Notes under the pieces: model-generated | What the model was told of the DNA's origin: nothing | Seen by the model: the letters and a program-made list of their open reading frames with translations, nothing else | Databases searched by the model: none | Shown: in pieces, positions 12,401-24,400 of the stretch | How the letters are laid out: each line of letters opens with the position of its first letter | Position numbering within the stretch: position 1 is the first letter of the stretch | Source: Molanna angustata | Lineage: Eukaryota; Arthropoda; Insecta; Trichoptera; Molannidae | NCBI GenBank assembly: GCA_963576475.1 | Contig: OY754977.1 | Span: 33,420,672 to 33,484,671, forward strand | Length of the DNA stretch: 64,000 bases | Direction of reading: 5' to 3' | Made by a program: the position numbers and the translations under genes

Positions 12401-15400
12401 TATAATAATAAACTTTAAGTTTTAACGCTACTCTGAATATATTGAGTGCTTATGAAAATAATACAAAGTGCAGAAAAAGAAATAATAACTTTAAGTACAT
12501 CGCTACTCTATTAATATTGAGTGCTTGTGCAATTGACATTACCTGAAAATAACAATATGTGCGTGAGTCAGTTCACTATTAAATAAGAATGCACTTTTGT
12601 TGGTATATGGAATGTGTCCTTATGGTATAATTTTGTTTACAAATAATACAATTAAATATGACACTTGATATAGATTAAATTTTTACATACTTAGGTATTT
12701 AAGGAGCTGTGCATTATTACATTCTCTTTTTATTTAAAAAAACTATAAATACACATTTTATTTTAAATTCTACTTCTTAATACTCATAATGAAAATAGAA
12801 ACTTGTTACATAATATATATTCAAATTAGTTAATAAGCTATATAGAGTGGTAAGGCTAAATTATCATAAAATAGAACATTTTCACTCTTAAAAAGGATAA
12901 ATAATCTTTGCAATGTCTATACATATCAAATATGTTTCTTTTATATTAGGAAAATTTTATATATTAATTATTTAATCTGAGTTACTGATTTCAAAGAAAA
13001 TTGCTCCAAAACATTCTTAATAAATAGATAAATTGGACGTTTTGATAAACGTCACGTTTGTGCTTTTATGCTTATAAGCGACTTACATGAATCGTTTTTT
13101 TTACATAAGTATATACGTCATTTACAAATGAATAATTTTAGTTTCTGTAGCAAAATCGTGCTGGAAAATGAACTCTTCTTCCTGCCTTAGTCACAGTGTG
13201 GGGTTGTCGGAGAGAAGATCTTAAACAAGTGGCATCATGATTCTGCGATGGTGTCATCTGGCTTTGCTGTGTGAGCGTTGTTTGATGATTACTCGTCTCT
13301 GTAGAGGGGTTGAGGTCATCGTTTATGAAGAATGCTGGCTTCAATCGATCCATTGAGATTTTCTTCGGTTTTTCATTAATAATGATTATTGCAGTTTTTT
13401 CATCCATCTCTTGCACCTTGTAGGGTCCGTCATAGGGTCGTTGAAGAGGTCTGCGGACTGCGTCATTTCGCAAGAAAACGTACTGGGCATCTTTCATTTG
13501 TCTGTGTATGAACGTCTTCGTCTTGTTGTTATTGGAGTTTGGGATGGGACGAAGTTCTGACATCATCTTCTGCAACTTGTGTCCATACGTGTCAGGTTCC
13601 TCTGTGGGTGAGCTTTCAAAAAAATCACCAGGCAGCCTGAGGGTGGTTCCATAGGTCATCTGTGCCGGTGTAAATTCTGAGCCTTCTTTGATTGCTGAAC
13701 GAAGACCAAGCAGTACCAATGGTAGGGCGTTCGTCCAGGAGGTATTGTTAATCGTCATCAATGATGTCTTTAAGGTACGATGCCATCTCTCTATAATTCC
13801 GTTGCACTGAGGATGGTAAGCAGTAGTTCTCTGATGTCTCACGCCAAGTTTGCTGGTTAACTTGTTGAATAAGTTGCTTTCGAATTGACGACCCTGATCT
13901 GTAGTGATTGAAGAGGGTACGCCGAAACGGGCGATCCAATTTAGCATCAAAGCGTCAGCGACGGTTTCTGCTGTCATGTCTTTAAGGGGAACTGCTTCTG
14001 GCCATCTGGTGTATCTATCTATGATTGTTAGCAGGTATGTGTATTCTTTTGAAGGAGGAATGGGGCCAACCAGGTCCAAATGAATATTTTTGAATCTCCC
14101 ATCTGGTGCTTTATACTGCTGTAACGGTGTAATGGTGTGACGGTGTACTTTAGATGCTTGGCAGTCAATACAATTGCTTATTACATCTTTGACAGTCTTT
14201 TCCATGCCAGGCCAAACATATCTCTGCTTCAATATTTTAAATGTTGCGTTGCTGCCGGGATGACTTACTTTATGGAGTGTTAAAATGACTTCCTTTCTCA
14301 TTGACTCGGGAACAAATGGTCGTATTACGTTCGTCGAGAAATCGCACCATAACATTTTATTGGTGCCAGGTACCAAAATTTTCTTTAATTGCAGTGATGA
14401 TTTTTCATGCATTTCCATCATTACACTTTCCTTCTCCTGCTCTTGCGCCATTCGCTGATAATCAATATGTGATGTGATTTGTATTTCGGCAACTCGAGAT
14501 AATGTGTCTGCGACTATATTGTCCTCGCCGGGAATGTGTTTAATGCTTGTAGAAAATTGGCTGATAAAGTCGAGTTGTCTTTCCTGTCTTGGTGAGTTTA
14601 CTTTATTTTTTGTGAAGGCGAATATTAGTGGCTTGTGATCTGTGAAGATAGTGAAGTTTCTACCCTCTAATTGTTGTCTGAAATATTTCACTGCTTCGTA
14701 AATAGCTGTCAGCTCTCTGTCATAAGTACTATATTTTAACTGTGGATTATTGAATTTTCTTGAGAAAAAAGATATGGGTTGCCATGCTCCATTTTTCATT
14801 TGCTGCAAGGAGGCACCCATTGCTGTATCGGAGGCGTCGACCATAATTGATATTTCGGCTGTGGGGTCAATATGTACTAAAAGCGACGCTTGTACCAGGT
14901 CGTTTTTACATTTTTCAAAGGCCTTGGTTAACTCTTCTGTCCATTGAATTTTCCTTTTGTCGTTTTTTGTATAACCTTTTAACTGATCAAAAAGTATCTT
15001 TTGGGTCCCAGCTGTGTTTTGTAGGTACTTCCTGTAAAAATTTATCATCCCCAAAAATCTTCGAAGACCTTTTGCGTTGGTTGGGGGTTCAATTTTGGTT
15101 ATCGCTTCAACTCTTTCCTTGATTGGGGAACTTCCATTCTTGTTGATCTTATAACCAAGGAATTCAATTTCTTCTTCTCCTAATTTACATTTGTTTAGGT
15201 TGATAATTAGACCATTTTTAGATAGCCTTTCGAACAATAAGTCTAGGTGTTTTTCGTGCTCTTCCATGTTTTTGGAGGCAACCAGGATGTCGTCAATATA
15301 AGTGAATACGAATTCCAAATCTCTGGTAATATTATGAAGGTACCTTTGGAAACTCTAAGCTGCGTTAGAAAGTCCGAATTGCATTACTAGAAATTCAAAT

Positions 15401-18400
15401 AATCCAAATGGGGTTATGATAGCGGTCTTTGGAATGTCTTCTTCTTCTACTCGTACTTGGTGGTAAGCTCTGGTTAAATCTATTTTGCTGAAGATCTTCG
15501 CATCGTGAAGTTTATGTGCGAAATCTTGTAGTTGAGGTATTGGATACTTGTCAGGTTTGGTGATTGAATTCAGTCTGCGATAATCACCGCACGGACGCCA
15601 ATTTCCATCCGATTTCCTGACCATATGTAGGGCGCTGGACCAGTTGCTTTTGGATGGTCGGCAAATGCCTTGTTCGACCATATAAGAGAATTCCTTTTTA
15701 GCAATCTCCAATTGAAGTGGATTGAGTCTCCTGACTTTGGCTGTGACTGGAGGTCCCTTCGTCTGGATATGGTGAGTAACGTTGTGTTCTATGCGCTTTG
15801 GGTTCAAATCTGCGCGAGTGATATTTGGGTATTTCTCAATTATTTTGTAAAATTTTGATGTGGAATGAACCGTGGCAATATTCATTATACTGGTTTTGTA
15901 GACGATCCCTCTAGTTGACATTCCTGTAGCTTTGTCAATCAATGTTTTCCTTTTAATATCCACTAAAACGTCGTAATATTCCAAAAAATCAGCTCCTATT
16001 ATGGGTTTTGTGACATCTGCGATGATAAACTTCCATTTGTGACTCCTTCGTAGTCCCAAATTCAGGTTGATTATTTTGTGCCCATAACTAGGTATTACAG
16101 TACCATTTGCTGCATAAAGTGGAGTGACGATGCTATCTGTTGAAATTATTGATTTGTCATTTCTGAAATATCTAGGTATTACTGAGATTTCAGCTCCAGT
16201 GTCTACGAGATATCTAATTCCTGTTACTAATTCTGTAATGAAGAGACGATGTTTCAACTGCGACTGGGACGTCTCGCACACCTGCCGCAATTTTAGTTTT
16301 CCTGATCGTTGAATTTACATGGTGCTATGCAGTTAAATGCTTTTGTTCCGAATTTTTGGTGTAGATGGCAAATGTCTTCTCTTCTATAATTGTTGTTTTG
16401 CTTCACGTTGTTGTTATTACTCTTTCTGTTGTCATAGTAATTTTTCTGATTCCTATTTTGGTGATTATTATTGTAGTTTTGGTATCGATTCCTGCTTGGA
16501 GAACGCGATCTTGAACGATTCCTCCAATTATTATTATGTTGAGGTCTTGACTGTGTTCTTGATTGTCTATGATCAATTTCCAATCTGACGATCTTGTCTG
16601 TCAATAGTTGAATTTGTTGCTGCATGCTGTGAAGTAAGCTGTTAGTGACTAAATCACTCTGGTGAGCTTGACTACTTGCTGATGTGGATGGTGAATTAAT
16701 GGACTGAATTTCTGTTCTTTCGTTTACTTCCAAGATCCGATCGGCCGTTTGCGCGAGCACGCTGATGTCGTTTGTAATTATTGCCGAGATTATTTCCTGT
16801 ACTCTATGTGGTAATCTTTCGATCCAAAGTCTTTTAAGAAGTGCATCATTCGCTAAGGTTGGTCCTGCAAGGCTCTGCATGTGACGAAGTAAATGTGAAG
16901 GCTTCCTATCACCAAGCTGTACTCCATGTAGAAGTTGAGAAAGTCTTTTCTCTTCAGATTCCTGAAGGCGGTTTAATAAGGTTTCTTTCAAATGTTGGTA
17001 TTTATCCTTTGTTGGTGGGTATTGGATGACGTCAGCCACACATGAGATTGTATCGGGGTCCAGTACTCCCAAGATGTGTTGATATTTTGTTTCGTCTTTG
17101 GTGATCCTTGCAGAATTGAACTGGGCTTCCACCGTTATAAACCATAGGTAGATTTTGTCCTTCCATACTGTGGGTAATTTTATGTTCGCTGCGAAAATTT
17201 CGTTTCTTGATTCATCTGATGTTTGTTGATATGAAGCTCTGTCAAATGTATTCGTGTTGTCCTTGTTCTCCGTTGCCATGATTACAATTCAAATTAAAAG
17301 ATGAGAATATTTTTTTTAAAGTTACCATTGTTCAAAGCTTGCTTGACTTTTGAAACATAAATGTGAGAAAATTTAAAATTGTTATGCTTTGAATTTTTGG
17401 AAAAGAAAAAAAAATTAATCCAATTTTGCTACTAAATGTTTTGTTTAAAATTTGATGCACTACCTATATTCTTTTTAAAATTATTAAAGTATAATTTTTT
17501 TAAAAAAAAAATGAATATCGATAAAACTTTTGTATAAATAAATAAAATTTTTGAATAACAATAAAATTTATTTGTAAAACTTAAGTATTTTGTTCAAATA
17601 ATTCGCGAAAAAATATTTTTACGATTATTTTTTTAAAGTTGGAATTTTCTAAGTCCCATATGTATATTATTTATGATTAAATTAATAAATGGAAATTATC
17701 GTTTTTTATTATCTGTACACATAATTGATCTTAATTTCTTGCTATATTATTAAATGGTTACAGTCAAATAATAATAAAATATTTTAATAATCGTTCTGAA
17801 AATACAGTTCATTAATATTTGCACAACATTAAAAATATATACGGAGTATTGTACTGCGCTATTTCCGTTTAGCTTAACTGCGTATAATTAAAAGGGTGGG
17901 TTTTTTGTATCTTTTTTCCCACTGACAGTAGCTACTAGTATTTATTTTTGCGGCGTATATTATTTGGTGAGAATAATAATAATAATACTGCTCGCACTAT
18001 GCGACGACGATTTGTCGCTAGGCGAATTCGACTATCGTCTATGTTTATATTATAAATTCAATTTTCAACAACAAAATAATTAGGTATTGTTCAAACTAAA
18101 TAAAAATTTCACTTAATTTAATGTAAAATAAAAATGTTACAATGATTATTGATGTTTTTAATCAAATAAAAATTAAATTAAGTTAGTTTTACGATTTAAA
18201 TTTGAATTTAGCAATTTTTATTTCAGTAGGTATTCAAAAAAACAAATTATACTTTACTGCAACGGCTTTTTTAAATGAATTTAAAATAAGAATGACACAC
18301 TAAATAGTAACAATATTACTTAGCTTGTTGAATTTTTTTTTAATCTTTTCTCTGGTTTTTGCTCCTTTTATTTCACATTTAGTTTTTCATCCAAGTTTGA

Positions 18401-21400
18401 TTATCGTTTTGTTCCCTCTTTTTTTTTACAATAGTTACAGCTTTCAATCAAAATGATTGGGTTTTTGCTTTTTGCTCCAATTCGATGTTTCATATGAAAG
18501 AAAAAACACAAGTAATTAGTACATATAATTACGATAGTGTAATTTGTAATTTGTGAGAACACTATTTTTACAAAAAGAAACTGATTTTATGTTACAATTG
18601 GTCACAATGAAGATTTATAAGTTATTTAAAAATTGTAAGAATAAGAATGTTAAAATGATTTCTTTCAATTTTTTTTAAAAAAACACTGATTTCTTTTTTA
18701 AATTGTTAAAATGTTTGTGCGAACTGCACCAAATTCACACAATATTACTTCTTTTAGAATGTTAAAATATTACAATAAAATACGATTAAAATGCGATAAA
18801 ATAAAATAATAGTTGTTCATACAACAATTTTTTTAAAAAAATAAATACCATAAGGTATGACATGTACTAAATTTTAATATTACGAAGATTCATTATAAAA
18901 AAATTAACGCTTAATCACGGGGCCTTTTGCGTTGGAAAAATTTAAATTATTGTCAAAATTTACACATACCTTTCACGGTATTTGGCTGTCCGTGATGATC
19001 CAAATCCGTCCCTGCCACCGGTTCGAGAGAATAATTACACTTATTTATTGCCCACCCAATTCTACTGTCCGCGATGTATATAAAAACGAACGGAAAAAAA
19101 TAGAGCGTACTACTATGAGGAAAAAAAAAATAACTAATGGCCATACCAATGTTATTTACCAATGTTATAAATGACTTTAAAGAAATGTATATGTAATTTG
19201 GAGGAATAATATGTAACAAAACAATTTTTTACTAAAATATGCTAAAAATTCAAACAAAAATACATTAAAATCGTCGTGAGTCACCAATGTTACTATTGCC
19301 GTGCAGAGGGTGTCTTTATGAGGAGCTCGACTTCTGGGATCGAACCAGTTGATCGGCTAAATACTTCTGCGTGTTCTTTAACCATGCACGACTGTAACCG
19401 ACAATAGAATTGGGTATTTAAATAGACATATAAATAAGAACTCAAAGATTAAAACTTACTGGATTTATTCACAAAGTTATTTACACATGATACTGGTATT
19501 ACGCGAAGATTATAAATATTAAAACTCAATAAATTTAAACGACTACAGGAACGTGGCTGGGTCGTAACGAATTCCGGTCAGGGGAGAAGCTGGTAGGCAG
19601 GAACGAACTTGAATGCCGATAAACGGTCCGTCGCGTCTATTATAGCTGGCGTGACGTCACCGATTGTGCGCGCGCCGATTTTCCGAAATGTGATAGGTCT
19701 TGCCATATGGTTTTATTCCAAAATGGGTCAGTGACAGAGCAAGAATCAAGCTGACATGGGAATCTAATGATGGCGAGTTCCAACCCCACCCTAGCTGCCT
19801 TGACCAATTTCATTCATCTATAGCACAAGCATTTATGGAATGTAGGAAGGTGTATATCGCAGGGGTCAAGCCAGAAGGGCGTATCTGCAAAAATGTGATT
19901 TTTCGTTTTTTATCCCAAAACATACTTTATTAAGACCTCCATCATCCGTAAAAAAAGTCACGGCATTCCGTTGCATATTTTTCGAGATATTTCAAAAAAT
20001 AATTTTGGGCATATGCTATGGCATAGGTGAATTTGTCGAGCCAGAAGGAGGTATAATATACGAATATACGCCGAAGACTTGACCGATATCTTTGTGCGAA
20101 TATGCATATGCCGAACATTAAACAGATATTTTTAAAGAAAAATGTCTGAAAAAAAAAGAGATTGAAAAAGAAAATAATATTTTTTTTATAAATATTATTT
20201 TCTTTTTCAATCTCTAATAATAATATTTAAAGAAAATAATATGTCCTTGTTAAACAAGTACATATACATCTTCCTACGTTCCCTAAACTAAGCATAAATG
20301 CTTGTCCTATAGGTGAACGAGATCGGACTCGCGACCACTGGATTACTTACCCAGCGCGCTAACCGCTCTGCCATCCACCCATCCAATATGATACGACCTT
20401 TCAAAAAATTTGATGATGCCATAGAAACCTGCCTACGTACCTGCAAACATTAAAAATGGCAGAAGCTTTAGACTAATTGTCTCAATTTCGCTATCAAAAT
20501 GTTTAAATACGTCTCATAATTAAGCTACATATTTTTTTCTCTATGATTCGTAGCTTTTTATAAAATTAGTTTATACTCCCCAAAATAATTATGAATTTTC
20601 TATGCAAAAAATCGAGTCCACATATAGAAACATTCTCGAGCCAGAAGGGCGTATGTGCAAAATATATAATAAGTTCACTAGTTATTGAAATGTAGGTAAT
20701 ACTCCTCGATGAGGCTTCATTTTTGCTAAATTTTCGAAAAAACTACATGGATAAATTAAACGGTCACAATGAATCATGCGATATGGGCAACAGAACAGAT
20801 AGGACAAGATGGAAAATGAAATGAGTGGACTTACTGTGCCAGCTGTTTTCTTTCTTTTCTCTGTCGCGTTAGTTCTTCCTTCTCGGCACTAGTTCAACAA
20901 AATATGTTCACAAATTGTCTGTAAGAATATTTTATATAGACGTGCGATGCCGTGAACGTATTTAATGAAGTTTTTATATGAATTAGGCACGGCGCTTGTA
21001 TTATGAAATGTGTGTTGAGACGCGTATTTGCGAGACTGAAGAACGTGGCTGGCTCACGCGCGGACAGATGCTAGATTGTTGTTGCCATGTTCATGTATGG
21101 ATGTAGGTACGATGAGGTTTAGGTATGTCAGGAAGATGAGGATAGGTACAAATAGGAAGTATCTGTCATCTGCGCCAACAGAAGTAAATAGTTTTTTGTC
21201 CCTCCTGTAAAGTAGTCATTATGTTTGTATGCCCTTCTGGCTTGACACCCGCAATATGTACTTGTTTAACAAGGATATATATATTCATTTTTATGAAAAA
21301 ATCACAGATTTTGATAAAACATTTTATGATCTTATAATATATGAACAAACACTGGAATTTTTTCCTGGCAAGAGTCAATTATATATTTTGACAAACTTTA

Positions 21401-24400
21401 TATCTCAATGGAGACAAAGTTGGACTACATTATATTTAGTGAAAGTTGCACTCAAAGTGACCATGTAAATCAACCAATGATAGGTTGTAAGCTTTGTAGG
21501 TGCGTGATTTTCCAATTCTCCTATAATATATATTCTGACTTCGCCTCTTTTAAAATATATCAAGTTTGTCAAAAAAAAACATTGTTTTATTGATTTCTTG
21601 ATGTTGATTTATTGAATAAAAATGCATAAATGGGATATTTTTTTTTTTTTAGTCAAAAATCTATAGGGATGATTGGTAATATAGTGACCCCCTCAGAGCC
21701 TAATCCTTTGATATGTTAAGTTAGTATCTTATTCCCTATTGAAGATGATTGTTGTATTTTATTTTGCTTTTGTTTAAATAATTTATACAGTGATCTGATG
21801 ATGGTTTGGAGGAAGTATATAATAATAATAAACACTTCCTTGCACCATGCACAAGTGTACTATTTTTGTGTGATCTCATTAAATATTACATGACATCTTG
21901 TTTGTTTGTTTGTAGTCACCAGGTCTGTGCCCTCAGCCGGGTAAATGTCAAAACACAATGGGAAGCTTCTCATGCTCCTGTCCTCCCGGCTACCGTCTGG
22001 ACGGCACCAAGAAGAGATGTGAGGACATTGACGAGTGCGTGGAGAGAGGTAACGTGTGTGAGGACGGAGAGTGCACCAATATTGAGGGAGGATTCTCTTG
22101 TACATGTCCAGATGGATGGATCAATAGCAGAGACGGAATGAACTGTATCGATCAGAGAAAGGAATATTGCTACAATGAATTGGAAAGGTAACATTTATAT
22201 AAATAAGATTATCAACATTGCTCCACTGGGGCTGTTGTTAGAGATATACATTTTTGTCTATTCATGTAGAGTGCATTTCATTTAAAAGTGCCCTTCGTGG
22301 TTAAGTTAGTATGATTGCATTTGGTGTAGTTATACTTGAAAAACAGGATATTTCGTATACTTAGGGATTTTTCTTCTTTTGAAATATTTGTATAAGTTAT
22401 TTCTGATAAATCTGCACAAATCGTTAAAAAAATAAGTTTTTTTTTGTTTAAAATAATTATAGAAGACATGTATCTATCATTCTATCATATTTAACTCAAT
22501 GGTTTTCTTTTGAAATCTCTTATTATTTAGTTTTATATATGATATTAGAGGATCTTAAACTCTCCATATTCAATTAAAATCATTAGTGTCCGACTGAATG
22601 TCAGATTTTGGCCGAAGCCGATTGTTCGGCCTTAGCCGTAACCTTCGGCCAAAGCCAAAGGTTTGATTTTTCTAAAAAAATCGATTAAAATAATAAATAA
22701 TCTGCTTTCGTGACTTAGTTGGTTAGATATCTAACTACTGAGCCAAGGGTCCTGGGTCGTTTGATTTTACTAAAAAAATTAGATTAAAATAATGAATAAC
22801 ACCCGCTACACATGTCATGTTCGCGCATGTTTTTACAAGTTTTAACTGTTTTTAGCGGCTGACAAAAAGCTTCGGCTTCGGCCAAAAATTCGGGTTATAT
22901 TTGGCCGAAGCCGAAAGTGTTTTTTTTTTGGCCGAAGGTGGCCGAAGCTGAAGCTTCTGTCGGACACTAAAAATCATACAGTACCATTGTGAAATTATGT
23001 CTCCACAATTCATAGTAATGGAGAATAAAAAATGACGTTGTTGATTTTTTAATATCGTATGTATTTGCTGGTGTAAAGCCACTAGATGGTTAATTAGTTG
23101 GGATGGTACCGTTCATTGCGTGCGGCCTTTAAGGTCTATTGTGAATATAAAGTAATGTGGATAGTACATTTTTTGTTGAAATAAAACAATATATTTGTAC
23201 ATATAATTTCAGAGGACAGTGCAGAGAGCCTCGACCAAAAACTCTCTCAATGCGTCATTGTTGTTGTACACACGGAGCTGCCTGGGGAAGATACTGTCAA
23301 ACATGTCCCAGGGTAGGATCAGGTACCAAAACTAATTATAATAATAAATTATATCACCCCATTTAATAATAACAAGATCGTTCCAAGGGCATTCTTGTTG
23401 GCTCTGAGGGAAAATAGTCAAGGTAATAGTAATCTACTGAAATTCACAAAACTTTGCACTCTACATATGTCATAGAGTAATATTTGGTCCTAGGTTGCGG
23501 CTCTAAGGGCTTAGGCAGTAAAGGGGGGGTGCCCCCTTCAATTCTGTACTTAGAGAAGAGCAGGACGAACGCCTTTAGACTCGCTCGGCAGCGATTCGTC
23601 AACTGTGGCGAATGTTGTGTGAGGTTCGGGCACACCGCCGGCGCAGACATCCTGTGTTGACAATGTGACGTCAAATCTGACAGGTGATGATTGCGTCGGA
23701 TGCCCCCGGTGTTAGCCCGTGGAACCTTCGGACGCCAACACGAGTACCGAGGGGTGGGGACAAGCCGGTCGGTTTTGCTCAGAAACACCATCATATTCTT
23801 AACCCCCAATATTCAGCCACCCAGATTCCATTAATGTTTGCTACCACTGTGTCTTGATGCGTGCACATTACTCCCATCATGGGACATGATATTAGGTGCA
23901 TGTCTGCGTATCCCGTCAGAAGTCAAACAGGGTAAGCAAACAATAGGGTAATTAAATCCACTTAATAATTTTAGTTCCGTAAAACTTCACATTTTGGCCA
24001 AATTCTAAGAGGAGAGAAGTATGGATTCTTAAGCTAGTTATCAAGAGAAAGATTGAGGGATACAGAGGGGATGAATGAGGGCAGTTATCATGACCAGTTC
24101 AGGGAATGTGAAGGAGTTATTTCTCTCAAGTGATAATCAACGTAGGGGGGGACTTGACACAGCACACGAATAAGATTTTTTTCTATGATTGACACATTTT
24201 ATTAAAATGTATGTCTTTTGTTTTCCAGATGAGTTTGAGAAGTTGTGTCCCGGCGGTTTCGGCCATGAGAATGTCGGTGTTGACATCAACGAGTGTCTGG
24301 TGAACCCTGGAATCTGCTCAGGAGGAGGTGTCTGTATAAATACTGATGGATCCTTCCGCTGTGAATGTCCTCAGGGATATGTCTTGGATGCTTCGGGTAA

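Larger units (their letters stand above)
11624..19707 (-). mobile_element. Ty3/gypsy-type LTR retrotransposon, antisense in fibrillin intron
   Basis: Two 420-bp direct repeats (11624-12043 and 19288-19707) flank gag and pol on the minus strand; total length 8084 bp. TGGT lies just outside each end (11620-11623, 19708-19711), fitting a 4-bp target duplication. The repeats look identical by eye, so insertion is recent. A TGG-starting primer-binding-like site lies next to the 5' LTR (TTGGTGACTCACG, 19287 leftwards on the minus strand), and a purine-rich stretch (GGTGAGGGAGTG) abuts the 3' LTR. There is no env-like frame. Confidence 0.96.
19712..21290. mobile_element. SINE apparently split by a terminal-inverted-repeat element
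   Basis: A + strand SINE body (about 19790-19860: CTATAGCACAAGCATTTATG) is interrupted near 19857 and its tail resumes near 21255 (TATGTACTTGTTTAACAAGG). Between lie inverted ends sharing GTCAAGCCAGAAGGGC: + strand at about 19865 and reversed at about 21231. The core AGCCAGAAGG recurs near 20039 and 20637. No transposase frame is visible, so it would be non-autonomous. Confidence 0.65.

Noticed and set aside
23313..23318. Earlier GT donor for exon g
   Set aside because: It would break phase with exon h; 23323 keeps both phase and TB spacing.
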